DNA of 64,000 nucleotides from Chloroflexota bacterium (GTDB lineage: Bacteria > Chloroflexota > Limnocylindria > P2-11E > CF-107): the NCBI GenBank assembly GCA_005881435.1, contig VBHP01000027.1, positions 1 through 64,000 on the forward strand, given 5' to 3'. This document shows, piece after piece, positions 26,604 through 35,028 of the stretch. Made by a program: the position numbers and the translations under genes. The notes under the pieces are model-generated. The model saw only the letters and a program-made list of their open reading frames with translations, searched no databases and had not been told where the DNA came from. Within the stretch, counting starts at the first letter, position 1. Every line of letters begins with the position of its first letter.

Positions 26604-29357
26604 GTGCAGTCGCTGGTCCCTGAAGGCGACGCGCGACCGAGCGCCGACCTCTCTGAACGTCCGTTTGTGCCACCCCGGCGGGCGCTGCTTGCCGGCGAGC
26701 GGCTGCTCCGCGCCATCCGTCGATGGGCGGGTCTGGTCGGTATCGCCATGATCGTCGGGGCGGTGGTCTCCTTTGGCGTCAGCCGGGTGATCCCGCCCGA
26801 ATATCGCGCGACCGCACAGTTGTATCTGGCGCCCGCTCCCAACGCGACGGCATCGGTCGACATCGTCGGCGGCCAGAACCTCGCGCGTAGTTACGCGCAG
26901 CTGGCCAACAGTTCGGTGGTGCTTCGGGCGGCGATGGATGATGTCGGCTGGACCGACCTGAAGACGTTCCGCGATTTGGCCAACAGCGCCTGGGTCCGCG
27001 ATACCTCGATCATCACGGTCAGCTTCAAGCATGGCAACGCTGACTTCGCCGCCCGCGCCGCGAACGCGATCGCCAACGCGTTCATCGTCCAGAGCCGCAG
27101 CTTGCAGTCCTCCCTGCAAGGCACCGCCGTACAGCAGCTCGACGAGCAGATCAAGCAGCTGCAGGACGATATCAAAGGGCTCGACGTGCAGATCGCCGCC
27201 ACCGCGCAACAGGCGCAGAAGGTCCAGCTCGACAGTCAGCGACAGACCAAGCAGCAGACGCTCGCGCAGCTCCTGATGACGCGCGACGACATCAGTCTCG
27301 CCGCGGCTCGGGCGCAGAACACGGTCAGCCTTTGGGAGGCGGCGGTGGCGCCGGCCGAGCCGGACTCGCCGCACGTCGGCCTCAACACCGCGCTCGGCGC
27401 CATCGTGGCCGGCCTCCTCGTGATCCTCGCGATCGGGATGCTCGGCTACGTGGAGGACCGCATCACCGATTTCGACGCGATGCACGAGAAGCTCGGGATC
27501 ACGCCGCTGGCCGAGGTCTACCGCGCCGGCCCCAGCGAGACCGCTGCCGGCATGCTCTTCGTCCGCGACGCGCCGATGTCACCGGACGCAGAAGCGTTCC
27601 GCGGATTGCGCACGAACATCCTGTTCGCGAGTCCCGATCGCCGCCCGCGGACGATCCTCGTCACATCCGCTCTGCCGCTCGAGGGCAAGTCCGTCGTCAG
27701 CGCCAACCTCGCGCTGGCGTTCGCTCAAGCCGGCTCGCCCACCGTGCTCATCGATGCGGACCTGCGCCGGCCGTCGCAGCACCGGCTCTTCGGGCTGGAC
27801 TCGTCGAAAGGCCTGACCACGTTGTTGACAGCGGACGACCCGCTCGGCCGGCTCGATGCGTTCAGCGTGGCTCCGAATCTGCACGTCGTGCCCTCTGGTC
27901 CTCTGCCACCGGATCCCGCCGAGTTCCTGTCATCGGCCCGCATGTCGACTCTTCTCGAGCTGCTCGCGAAGCGCGCGCCGAACGCGACCGTCATCGTGGA
28001 CACGAGCCCGACGCTTGCCGTCACCGACGCGATCGCGCTCTCCGCCAAGGTCGACGCCTGCCTCGTCGTGGTCGACGCCGCTCGTACGCGCACTGGCTCG
28101 GCGATCCGCACGGTCGAGTCGCTGCGACGCGTGCGGGCCCGCATCGTCGGCGGCGTCGTGAACAAGGTCCGCTCGACACCGGCAGGCTATTACGGTTACT
28201 ACGGCCCAGGCGATGCGCGCAAGAACGCGTCGCGCGCGTCGGGGATCCGCCTCCCTTTTTCTAGCCGCTGGCTTCTCGTTCCGCTTATCGGGATCGTCGT
28301 GCTCGGTGCGGGCGCGCTGTTCGCGCGTGCCGGTCAGACCGTAGTGCCTGAAGCGCCGCGTAAGACGGTCTCCCTCGAGCGCGCGATCGAAGAGCTGGCG
28401 GCGGCGCGCGCGGCCTGGGAGGGCGACCTGCATGACGCGAGCAGCGCGCGCTCACGTCTCGAGAGCGCGGATGCCTATCTCGCTGACGCCACCGCCGCGG
28501 GAGCAGACGCCACGCGTGTCTCATCCGTCGCGCAGGACGTCGCCAGGCTTCGCGCGACCCTCGACGCCGCGCCGGCCAAGAGTGCGCTGGTGGTGAATCT
28601 GGCGAAGCTGGACAAGGCCGCGATGCCGACACAGATCGTGATCGCGGGTGTGACGTATGCCCTCGACAGCGGGACGCAGAAGATCTGGCGCATCGACACC
28701 GACGGATCCGCCACGGCGGTCATCCAGAAAGGGCTCGCGGGGATCGGGTCACCGCAGCGCATGGCGGTGGCGGGCGATGTGCTGTACGTGCTCGACGACG
28801 GCGGGAAGATCTTCAAGTGGCAGCGCGAAACGTTGACGCCGCTGTCCGTGGCTGATCGCCGCTACAAGGACGTGGCCCAATTTGTCGTCGTCGCGAACAG
28901 CATGTACGTGCTCGACAAGACCAGTGCTCAGGTGTGGAGGTACCAACTCGTCGTGGGCGGCTTCGCCGCGCCGGTCGCGCTGCTCGACCAGCCGGTCCCC
29001 GGCACGCCGCGGAGCCTGGCCGTGGACAGCGACATCTGGATCGTGACGACCGACGCGCAGGTGCTGCGTTATCACATCAACGCCGGAGCGACAACCGCCT
29101 CGCGCGTGCCCTTCGATATCCACTGGACCGCCGACGCCGCGCTGCCGATCGACCTGCAAGTCCGCGACGGCGACTCGCGGCTCTTCCTGCTCGACGATCG
29201 TGCGCGTCGCTTCATCGTCGTCGACCGCGACGGCCGCGAAATCGCACGGATCGCGACGGCGCCCGAGCTCCCGCGACCCATCGCGTTCGCGATCTCAGGC
29301 GACGGCATCCTGAGCGCTAACGAGGGCACGATCCAGCGCACGCCGATCCCGAAGTAG
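26604..29357 (+). CDS. Polysaccharide tyrosine autokinase fused to propeller-like domain
   Basis: A 917-aa Wzc/CapAB-like protein with an unusual tail. Residues ~35-65 hold the first membrane helix, ~70-270 the Wzz chain-length domain with a coiled coil (many Gln), ~262-285 the second helix, and ~320-525 the BY-kinase domain: Walker A-like LEGKS (360-363), Walker A' LIDADLRRP (D384, D386) and VIVDTSP. A Tyr cluster YYGYYG (529-534) marks the normal autophosphorylated end. The chain then continues through a third helix (~556-577), a helical linker and a beta-propeller-like region (~660-917) with repeated YALD, YVLD and LRYH strands. Wzc controls polymer length and export. The start is GTG. Confidence 0.85.
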   Translation: MQSLVPEGDARPSADLSERPFVPPRRALLAGERLLRAIRRWAGLVGIAMIVGAVVSFGVSRVIPPEYRATAQLYLAPAPNATASVDIVGGQNLARSYAQLANSSVVLRAAMDDVGWTDLKTFRDLANSAWVRDTSIITVSFKHGNADFAARAANAIANAFIVQSRSLQSSLQGTAVQQLDEQIKQLQDDIKGLDVQIAATAQQAQKVQLDSQRQTKQQTLAQLLMTRDDISLAAARAQNTVSLWEAAVAPAEPDSPHVGLNTALGAIVAGLLVILAIGMLGYVEDRITDFDAMHEKLGITPLAEVYRAGPSETAAGMLFVRDAPMSPDAEAFRGLRTNILFASPDRRPRTILVTSALPLEGKSVVSANLALAFAQAGSPTVLIDADLRRPSQHRLFGLDSSKGLTTLLTADDPLGRLDAFSVAPNLHVVPSGPLPPDPAEFLSSARMSTLLELLAKRAPNATVIVDTSPTLAVTDAIALSAKVDACLVVVDAARTRTGSAIRTVESLRRVRARIVGGVVNKVRSTPAGYYGYYGPGDARKNASRASGIRLPFSSRWLLVPLIGIVVLGAGALFARAGQTVVPEAPRKTVSLERAIEELAAARAAWEGDLHDASSARSRLESADAYLADATAAGADATRVSSVAQDVARLRATLDAAPAKSALVVNLAKLDKAAMPTQIVIAGVTYALDSGTQKIWRIDTDGSATAVIQKGLAGIGSPQRMAVAGDVLYVLDDGGKIFKWQRETLTPLSVADRRYKDVAQFVVVANSMYVLDKTSAQVWRYQLVVGGFAAPVALLDQPVPGTPRSLAVDSDIWIVTTDAQVLRYHINAGATTASRVPFDIHWTADAALPIDLQVRDGDSRLFLLDDRARRFIVVDRDGREIARIATAPELPRPIAFAISGDGILSANEGTIQRTPIPK

Positions 29358-29365
29358 GCCACGGC

Positions 29366-31384
29366 TTGCGCGCGGCGACCGCCGCGACGACCCGTTTCGA
29401 TTTCGCCGGCTCGACGGTGCGTCGCGCGATCGTCGCCCTGGTCGCGTTGAAGCTCGCGGGTATCGTCCTGGTGATCGATCCGCAGGGCCTGCAGTCCTTC
29501 GACTTTCCGAAGTCTCTCTTCTCACGAGCGCTGGCGTGGCTCATCGGTGGATGCATCGTCATCGCGTTCGTGCGATACGGCGCGGGGATCCTCCCGCGGA
29601 CGCGCTTGCATCTCTTCGTGGCCGGGTTCGCGGCGGCGGCGACGCTATCGGCGATCGTCGCACCGGTGCCCTACGTCGCCCTCTTCGGCGACCAGGACAG
29701 CTATCTCGGCCTCAGCCTCATCGCCGACATGCTGGTCCTGTATCTCGGGCTCGCGATCGCCTTCCGCGATCGCGACGACGCGCTCGCCCTCACGGCGCCG
29801 CTCGCGGCCGCCGGCGTCATTGCGCTGCTGTACGGCGCGATACAGCGGGCTGGACTCGATCCAATTCGCTGGACCGAGGATGCCGGCGCGCGTCCGTTCT
29901 CGACATTCGGGCACCCCGACGACTTCGGTTTCGCCCTGGCGCTTCTCTTCGCCGCCGCGGCCGCGATCGCGGTCGGTCCGAACACGCCGTCAGTCGCTCG
30001 CGCAGCCGCGGGCGTGTTCGCCCTTGCGGCCCTGGTGATGGCGGGCTTCGTCGCGACGCGGGGAACCCTTCTCGGCGTCGGCGCTGCGGCCGTCGCGATC
30101 GTGTGTGTGCGTGGGGCCTTCACCACGTGGCAGCTCGGACGCGCTGTGCTGGTGATCACGATCGCCCTGGCTGGCCTCGCGGCCGTGCTCGTGCTGACCC
30201 CCCTTGGTGCGCGCGCGCGCGGCGTGGCATCCGGTGCGCCGATCGTGGATCGCGCGCTTATCTACGCGAGCGCGATCGATGCATTCGCGGATCGGCCGCT
30301 CCTCGGCTACGGGCCCGATGGGTTCGCGATCGCCTATCCAGCCCACCGCCTCGCCGAGAGCGCGGGCATCCTCGGCCCGGCTCGGCCACAGGTGTCGGCG
30401 CACGACTGGGTGCTCCAGGCCGCGGTCTCGTATGGCGCGATCGGGCTCGCCACGCTCGTCGTGCTCATCGTCGCCGGGACGCTGGCGCTCGCGCGCGCGT
30501 TCCAGCGTCATCGCGTCCTCGCCGGTTCGCTGCTCGCGGCGTGGTGCGCCTATTGGGTGCAAGGTCTCGTCACCGTCGGATCCGTCAGCGTCGATTGGGT
30601 TCCCTGGCTCGCGCTCGGTGTCGCCGCCGCGCTCACCGGAAGCCGCGCGCGCCACGTCCCGCTGCGACATCGCGCCCTTGTGCTCTCGACCGCCACGGCG
30701 GCGGTTTGCGTCGTGGGCGTGGCCGCGGGAGCCGTTGCGTTCGCCGCGAATCGCGATGCCTGGCGCGCCGGCGTGGAGGACAGCGTTGTCGCGTCGCGCG
30801 CGGGCGAGCTCGCGGTCGCGCGTGATCCCGGACGGGCGACGTACTGGAACCGCCTGGGGCTTGCGCTCGAACGGAATGGGCGGATCGAGGAGGCTGGGCG
30901 CGCGTATGCGGAGGCAGCGCGCCGCGCACCGTATCGCGCGACGTTCTGGTCCAACCTGACGTGGATCCGGCTTCGTCAGGGCGACGTGGCGGCCGCGGTC
31001 ACCGCCTCGAGGATCGCTGTCACGCGCGATCCGAATGATCCGTTCGCCTCCTACGCTCTGGCCGAAGCGCTGCGCGCGTCGGGCGATTGCGACGAGGCGC
31101 TCAGCGCGGCCCGCGTGGCGATGTGGCTCTATCACGATGGACCCGGTTTCTCGCGGGCCCTCGCGCGCGCTGCGCTGTGCAGCACCGATCCAGGGCATGC
31201 TCGCTCGATCCTCGAGCAAGCAGTGGTCTGGGATAGCGCTGAAATCCACGCGGCACTGGCGAGCCTGCTCTACACCGCAGGCGACACCGAGCTGGCCAGA
31301 CTGCACGCCGCGCGGGCGCTGCAGATCGATCCAAAGAACGCTGTCGCTTTGTCTGTGCTGAGCGCTCTCACGCCGTCTCGATAA
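29366..31384 (+). CDS. Wzy-like O-antigen polymerase/ligase with TPR tail
   Basis: A 672-aa membrane protein. About ten to twelve helices (residues ~20-455) include the Wzy_C-type region GYGPDGFAIAYPAHR, with the large loop ending in SAHDWVLQAAVSYGAIG, a hallmark of O-antigen ligase/polymerase proteins. Residues ~480-672 are tetratricopeptide repeats (YWNRLGLALERNGRIEEAGRAYAEA type, then three to four more), presumably outside the membrane. It starts at a TTG 8 nt after the autokinase gene, so the two are co-transcribed and likely act on the same polymer. It is one of two polymerase-type genes in the island. Confidence 0.82.
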   Translation: MRAATAATTRFDFAGSTVRRAIVALVALKLAGIVLVIDPQGLQSFDFPKSLFSRALAWLIGGCIVIAFVRYGAGILPRTRLHLFVAGFAAAATLSAIVAPVPYVALFGDQDSYLGLSLIADMLVLYLGLAIAFRDRDDALALTAPLAAAGVIALLYGAIQRAGLDPIRWTEDAGARPFSTFGHPDDFGFALALLFAAAAAIAVGPNTPSVARAAAGVFALAALVMAGFVATRGTLLGVGAAAVAIVCVRGAFTTWQLGRAVLVITIALAGLAAVLVLTPLGARARGVASGAPIVDRALIYASAIDAFADRPLLGYGPDGFAIAYPAHRLAESAGILGPARPQVSAHDWVLQAAVSYGAIGLATLVVLIVAGTLALARAFQRHRVLAGSLLAAWCAYWVQGLVTVGSVSVDWVPWLALGVAAALTGSRARHVPLRHRALVLSTATAAVCVVGVAAGAVAFAANRDAWRAGVEDSVVASRAGELAVARDPGRATYWNRLGLALERNGRIEEAGRAYAEAARRAPYRATFWSNLTWIRLRQGDVAAAVTASRIAVTRDPNDPFASYALAEALRASGDCDEALSAARVAMWLYHDGPGFSRALARAALCSTDPGHARSILEQAVVWDSAEIHAALASLLYTAGDTELARLHAARALQIDPKNAVALSVLSALTPSR

Positions 31385-31420
31385 GCGATCGCTCTCTAAC
31401 TTTCCGGTGAGGTGAGCCGT

Positions 31421-31495
31421 CGCTTAACCGCTAGCCGATCGTTAAGGCGAACGGGACGCTTAACAGCGGTCCACACCCGCGGGTCGGGCCCGCGG
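31421..31495. promoter_or_regulatory. CGCTTAAC-type repeats and hairpin before the beta-helix gene
   Basis: The 127-bp gap before the beta-helix gene holds CGCTTAAC at 31421-31428 and again at 31457-31464, with an inverted relative (CGTTAAGGCG, 31440-31449) between them. The TTAA cores thus recur every ~18 bp. They are followed by a 7-bp perfect hairpin, CCGCGGG (31477-31483) with CCCGCGG (31489-31495). The spacing suggests an operator array followed by a 5'-UTR stem-loop, 16 bp before the GTG with its GGAGG site. This is pattern evidence only. Confidence 0.4.
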
Positions 31496-31511
31496 TTCGT
31501 GGAGGATCTCC

Positions 31512-33299
31512 GTGCGCCGACAACTTGCCCTGCCCGCGCTTGCCCTCATCCTCGTCGCCGCTTCGTTCGCTGTGGTCAACGCGGCGCAGCCGCGTGATGC
31601 GACGCCCACTAGCGATCCATCCGGGACCAGCGCCGCCACGCTTCGGGGATCTGGCCCGCTCGCGGCCGCTCCGGCGTCAGCGGCGGTAGCGACTCAGACG
31701 CGCACCGCGAGCGCGGCAGCGTCCTCCGCGACGCCGCTGACGGCCACGTCGAGCCCAGCGACAGCGCCGCGAACGTCGACGCCGTCGAGCGCCGCACCGG
31801 TCGCGTCTCCACCGGCGACTTCAGTCCCCTCGAGCGCCATCGCGACGACAGTGCCGACCTTCCCACCCAGCGCCGCGCCGACCTTAAGCTCCACGCCCGT
31901 CCCGACGGCCGCCCTAACCGCCGCGCCGACGTCAACGTCCACGCCCATCCCGACGGCCGCGCCGACGGTCGCGCCGACGGTCGCTCCGACACCGACTCCC
32001 ACCGTCGCGCCGACTCCGATTCCCACGGCGCCCACGTCCGCCCCGCAAACTGGGACGCTCGTCACCGCATTCGGCGCCACCGGCGACGGACGGACCGACG
32101 ACACCGCCGCCATTCTGGCCGCGCGAGACGCTGCCGGTTCTGGTGGCACCGTCATCTTCCCGGCCGGTACATACCTCGTCTCGAGCCTGACCTTGAACGT
32201 TGCGGGGCAGCGCTGGTCGCTGAACGCGGCCGCGGTACTGCGCCTGCGTGCCGGTGCGAATGCGTCGATGGTCCGGCTCTCGGCTGCGGATGCGAAGATC
32301 TCCGGCGGTCACATCGACGGCAACGCCTCCGCGCAGTCGAGCTCGGGGACGTGCGTCGTGGTGACGGGCGATCGCGCCGCGGTCGAGAACGTCGACATCG
32401 GGGCCTGCCTCGGCTGGGGTATTTACGTACGTGGCGCCGACAATGTGCGCATCGCCGGGAACACGGTCCAGGACACCGGCGATGCCGCGATCTTCGCCGA
32501 GAACGACGAGTCCAGCGGCGCGAACAACGGCGTCTACGACGGCAACACCGTGCGGCGCACGCAGCGCTCCGGTGCCGGCGGGATCATCGTGCACGGCAAC
32601 GGGGCGATCGCTTCGACGGGCTCGCGCATCACCAACAACCGCGTTGAGAACGTCGCGCAGATCTCGATCGAAGTCTGGGGCAAGGCCTCCAGCGCCACGA
32701 TCAACAACAACGTCACCGTCGGCGGCGACATGGGCATCTCGGTCGACACCTCCGACGACACGCAGGTCCTGGGGAACACGGTGCGCGGCGCGCGGACCTA
32801 CGGCATCGAGAGTGCGGGATCGCAGCGCGTCACGATCCGGGGGAACACCGTCGACGAGACCGGCGTGGCGAACGGCACCGGCATCGCCCTCACCGGCATC
32901 AACGCGACCTCACATTCGAACATCCTCGACCAGAATCACCTCACCGGCGTGAACCGCGGCATCCAGCTGAATGTCGGCGCGAACGACAACACCATCACCG
33001 CGAACCTGATCGAGACCTGGACGACCTTCGGCGTGGAGATCATCGGCAGTTTGCGCGTACGCGTCTCCGGCAATACGGTCGCGGCTGGCGGCAGCCAGGG
33101 GGTTGCGCTGGACAATTCCAGCAACGTCGACATTCTGAACAACATTTTCCGCACCGCACAGACGGCCGTCGGCCTCTATGGACACGGGGGCACGACCGTC
33201 GACTTCATCACCGTGACCGGGAATGCGCTGGAAAGCGTGGGCCTCGGGCTGTCGCGGGCGGGCGCCATCGGAACGCACATCACCTACGACGGCCCCTAG
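31512..33299 (+). CDS. Secreted beta-helix protein with Pro/Thr/Ala linker
   Basis: A 595-aa exported protein. A signal peptide (MRRQLALPALALILVAASFAVVNAA in two halves: basic MRRQ, then hydrophobic to VNAA) is followed by ~150 residues of low-complexity Thr, Pro, Ala and Ser with repeated APT units. From ~178 the pectate-lyase-3 type start VTAFGATGDGRTDDTAAI appears, then a right-handed beta-helix with many GN-V and ITNN turns to the end. Such folds bind or cleave polysaccharides, and the island context suggests modification of the exported polymer. No catalytic residues can be assigned. The GTG start has GGAGG 6 nt upstream. Confidence 0.85.
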   Translation: MRRQLALPALALILVAASFAVVNAAQPRDATPTSDPSGTSAATLRGSGPLAAAPASAAVATQTRTASAAASSATPLTATSSPATAPRTSTPSSAAPVASPPATSVPSSAIATTVPTFPPSAAPTLSSTPVPTAALTAAPTSTSTPIPTAAPTVAPTVAPTPTPTVAPTPIPTAPTSAPQTGTLVTAFGATGDGRTDDTAAILAARDAAGSGGTVIFPAGTYLVSSLTLNVAGQRWSLNAAAVLRLRAGANASMVRLSAADAKISGGHIDGNASAQSSSGTCVVVTGDRAAVENVDIGACLGWGIYVRGADNVRIAGNTVQDTGDAAIFAENDESSGANNGVYDGNTVRRTQRSGAGGIIVHGNGAIASTGSRITNNRVENVAQISIEVWGKASSATINNNVTVGGDMGISVDTSDDTQVLGNTVRGARTYGIESAGSQRVTIRGNTVDETGVANGTGIALTGINATSHSNILDQNHLTGVNRGIQLNVGANDNTITANLIETWTTFGVEIIGSLRVRVSGNTVAAGGSQGVALDNSSNVDILNNIFRTAQTAVGLYGHGGTTVDFITVTGNALESVGLGLSRAGAIGTHITYDGP

Positions 33300-34255
33300 T
33301 GACAGCGGCTCTCCCCTGAATCGAGCGTCGAGCCGTCGCTCGCGATGAACGACCAGGCGTAACGGTCCGAATACAGCTCAAGGCGGATGACGCCGTACGT
33401 GCTCGTGCGCACGAACTCGCTGTTGCGCGCCCGCGCCACGATCTGACGCAACTCTCCCCCGCCGGTACCGACGACGAACTGGCGGACGCCCCGAGCGGCG
33501 TCGGGATTGCCCAGACCGTCCTGCGGCGCGAACCGCTCGTACTCGTGGTCGTGGCCCGACAGGACGACTTCGGCGCCGCGGTCGTAGAGCAGCTGCCAGA
33601 TGTCGCTCATCTCGGTCGTCGGTCCGTGTTCACCAGAGCTGAAGCGGGGGTGATGCCAGTACGCAAGGGTGCATCGCGCCGGATGCGCCGCAAGGTCGGC
33701 GCTGAGCCAGGCGTACTGCGGCGAACCCTTCGAGCAGGGCACCTGCTGGCAGTTGCTGTTCAGCACGACGATGTGCCAGCCGCCAGCCGGGTAGCTGTAA
33801 TAGCCGAGACCGGCCGGACCTGCGGCGGCACCGAAATACTGGAAGTACGGCGCGGCGTTCGGCGTGTGGTAGTCGTGATTTCCGGGCGTCGGGCGCGTGC
33901 GATCGAGCTCGTGGCCCCACGTCGGCGCGTAACAATCGCGGTACTGCGCGGCGGTCCCGTCCTCGTAGGCGTTGTCGCCGAGGGCGATGACGATGCCCGG
34001 GATCCGCTCGAGCAGATCGCTCGTCGCCCTTTCGCCGCCGCCACACGTGGCGATATCCCCGGCGCCGACGAGGACCGTCGGCGCGTCGACCGGCGGGACG
34101 TCGATCGGCTCGCCATGCGGCGCCGGTGTCTCGCTCACGCGCGATCCGGCCTGCCCAGCGGTCGCAACGGCCGCCGAGACACCGACCGCGATGAGCGCCG
34201 CCGCGAGTCCCAGCGCCACGAACGCGGCCAGCGGTCGACTCGCGATCCGGCGCAC
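33296..34255 (-). CDS. Secreted calcineurin-like metallophosphoesterase (copy 2)
   Basis: A 319-aa paralogue of the gene at 24845. GTG 34255 gives an N-terminal signal segment (RRIASRPLAAFVALGLAAAL). The metal motifs GAGDIATCG, LGDNAYEDG, GNHDYHTP, YWHHPRF and GHDHEYERF are intact, and the protein ends with the same SGESRCH-type tail. The reading frame is open far upstream, but that would run through the WecG-type gene, with which this start overlaps by 1 nt. It converges with the beta-helix gene, sharing 4 bp at the stops. It is likely an extracellular phosphoesterase of unknown substrate. Confidence 0.85.
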   Translation of the reverse strand: MRRIASRPLAAFVALGLAAALIAVGVSAAVATAGQAGSRVSETPAPHGEPIDVPPVDAPTVLVGAGDIATCGGGERATSDLLERIPGIVIALGDNAYEDGTAAQYRDCYAPTWGHELDRTRPTPGNHDYHTPNAAPYFQYFGAAAGPAGLGYYSYPAGGWHIVVLNSNCQQVPCSKGSPQYAWLSADLAAHPARCTLAYWHHPRFSSGEHGPTTEMSDIWQLLYDRGAEVVLSGHDHEYERFAPQDGLGNPDAARGVRQFVVGTGGGELRQIVARARNSEFVRTSTYGVIRLELYSDRYAWSFIASDGSTLDSGESRCH

Positions 34256-35028
34256 TAGCGTCGTTCCCCGAGATCGCGGACATCCAGAGCCTGGCCGAGG
34301 AGGAGCGCGAGGAACCGGGCGTTCGCGATCGTGTATCGCCTTCCGAGCCGGCGCGGCTCGCTGACGAGACGGAACAGCCACTCGAACCCGGCACGCTGGA
34401 GCCACCGCGGCGCGCGCGGTCGAACGCCGGCATGGAAGTCGAACGCCGCGCCGACCGCGAGAAGCGCAGCCGCGCGAAGGCGCTCGCGGAACCGCGAGAT
34501 CCACAGATACTGCCGGGGCGTGCCGAGGCCGCACCAGACGTAGTCGGGGCGGGCTGCGTTGATGCGGCTCGCGAGCTCGGTCTCCTCGGCGTCGCTCAAC
34601 GCACGGAACGGCGGTGTCTCGCACCCGACGATGCGTAGATCCGGGTAGCGCTCGCGCATCCGCGATGCGAGCCGTTCGGCCACACCGTCCGCTCCACCGT
34701 AGAAGAAGTGCGTCCGGCCATCGGCGCGCGAACGATCCAGCAGCGCCAGCATCATGTCCGGACCGCAGACGCGTTCGACACGGCGCCCCGCCGCGCGCCC
34801 GACCCAGACCAGGGGCATCCCGTCCGGACAGACGAGGGCCGCGTCACGGAAGGCTTGCGACAGCCGCGGATCGTCACGCGCTTCGACCACGGCATGCGCG
34901 GCGCAGAAGTGCACGTCCAACGGCCGAGCCGTTACCGGCGCGTGCGCGAGCAGCTCGAGGACGTCGGCGAAGCGCAACGGATCGACGTCCATCGCGCCGA
35001 CGCGATATCGCGACGAGCTCGCGGTCAT
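34255..35028 (-). CDS. WecG/TagA/CpsF-family glycosyltransferase
   Basis: A 257-aa GT26 enzyme that adds a second sugar, often a ManNAc or ManNAcA residue, to an undecaprenyl-linked acceptor. Signature regions are ALVCPDGMPLVWVGR, HFFYGGADGVAERLA, DYVWCGLGTPRQYLWI and LLAVGAAFDFHAGVRPRAP followed by WLQRAGFEWLFRL. The ATG at 35028 overlaps the stop of the polymerase gene (ATGA). It probably extends the repeat unit begun by the phosphosugar transferase at 40498. Confidence 0.9.
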   Translation of the reverse strand: MTASSSRYRVGAMDVDPLRFADVLELLAHAPVTARPLDVHFCAAHAVVEARDDPRLSQAFRDAALVCPDGMPLVWVGRAAGRRVERVCGPDMMLALLDRSRADGRTHFFYGGADGVAERLASRMRERYPDLRIVGCETPPFRALSDAEETELASRINAARPDYVWCGLGTPRQYLWISRFRERLRAAALLAVGAAFDFHAGVRPRAPRWLQRAGFEWLFRLVSEPRRLGRRYTIANARFLALLLGQALDVRDLGERR

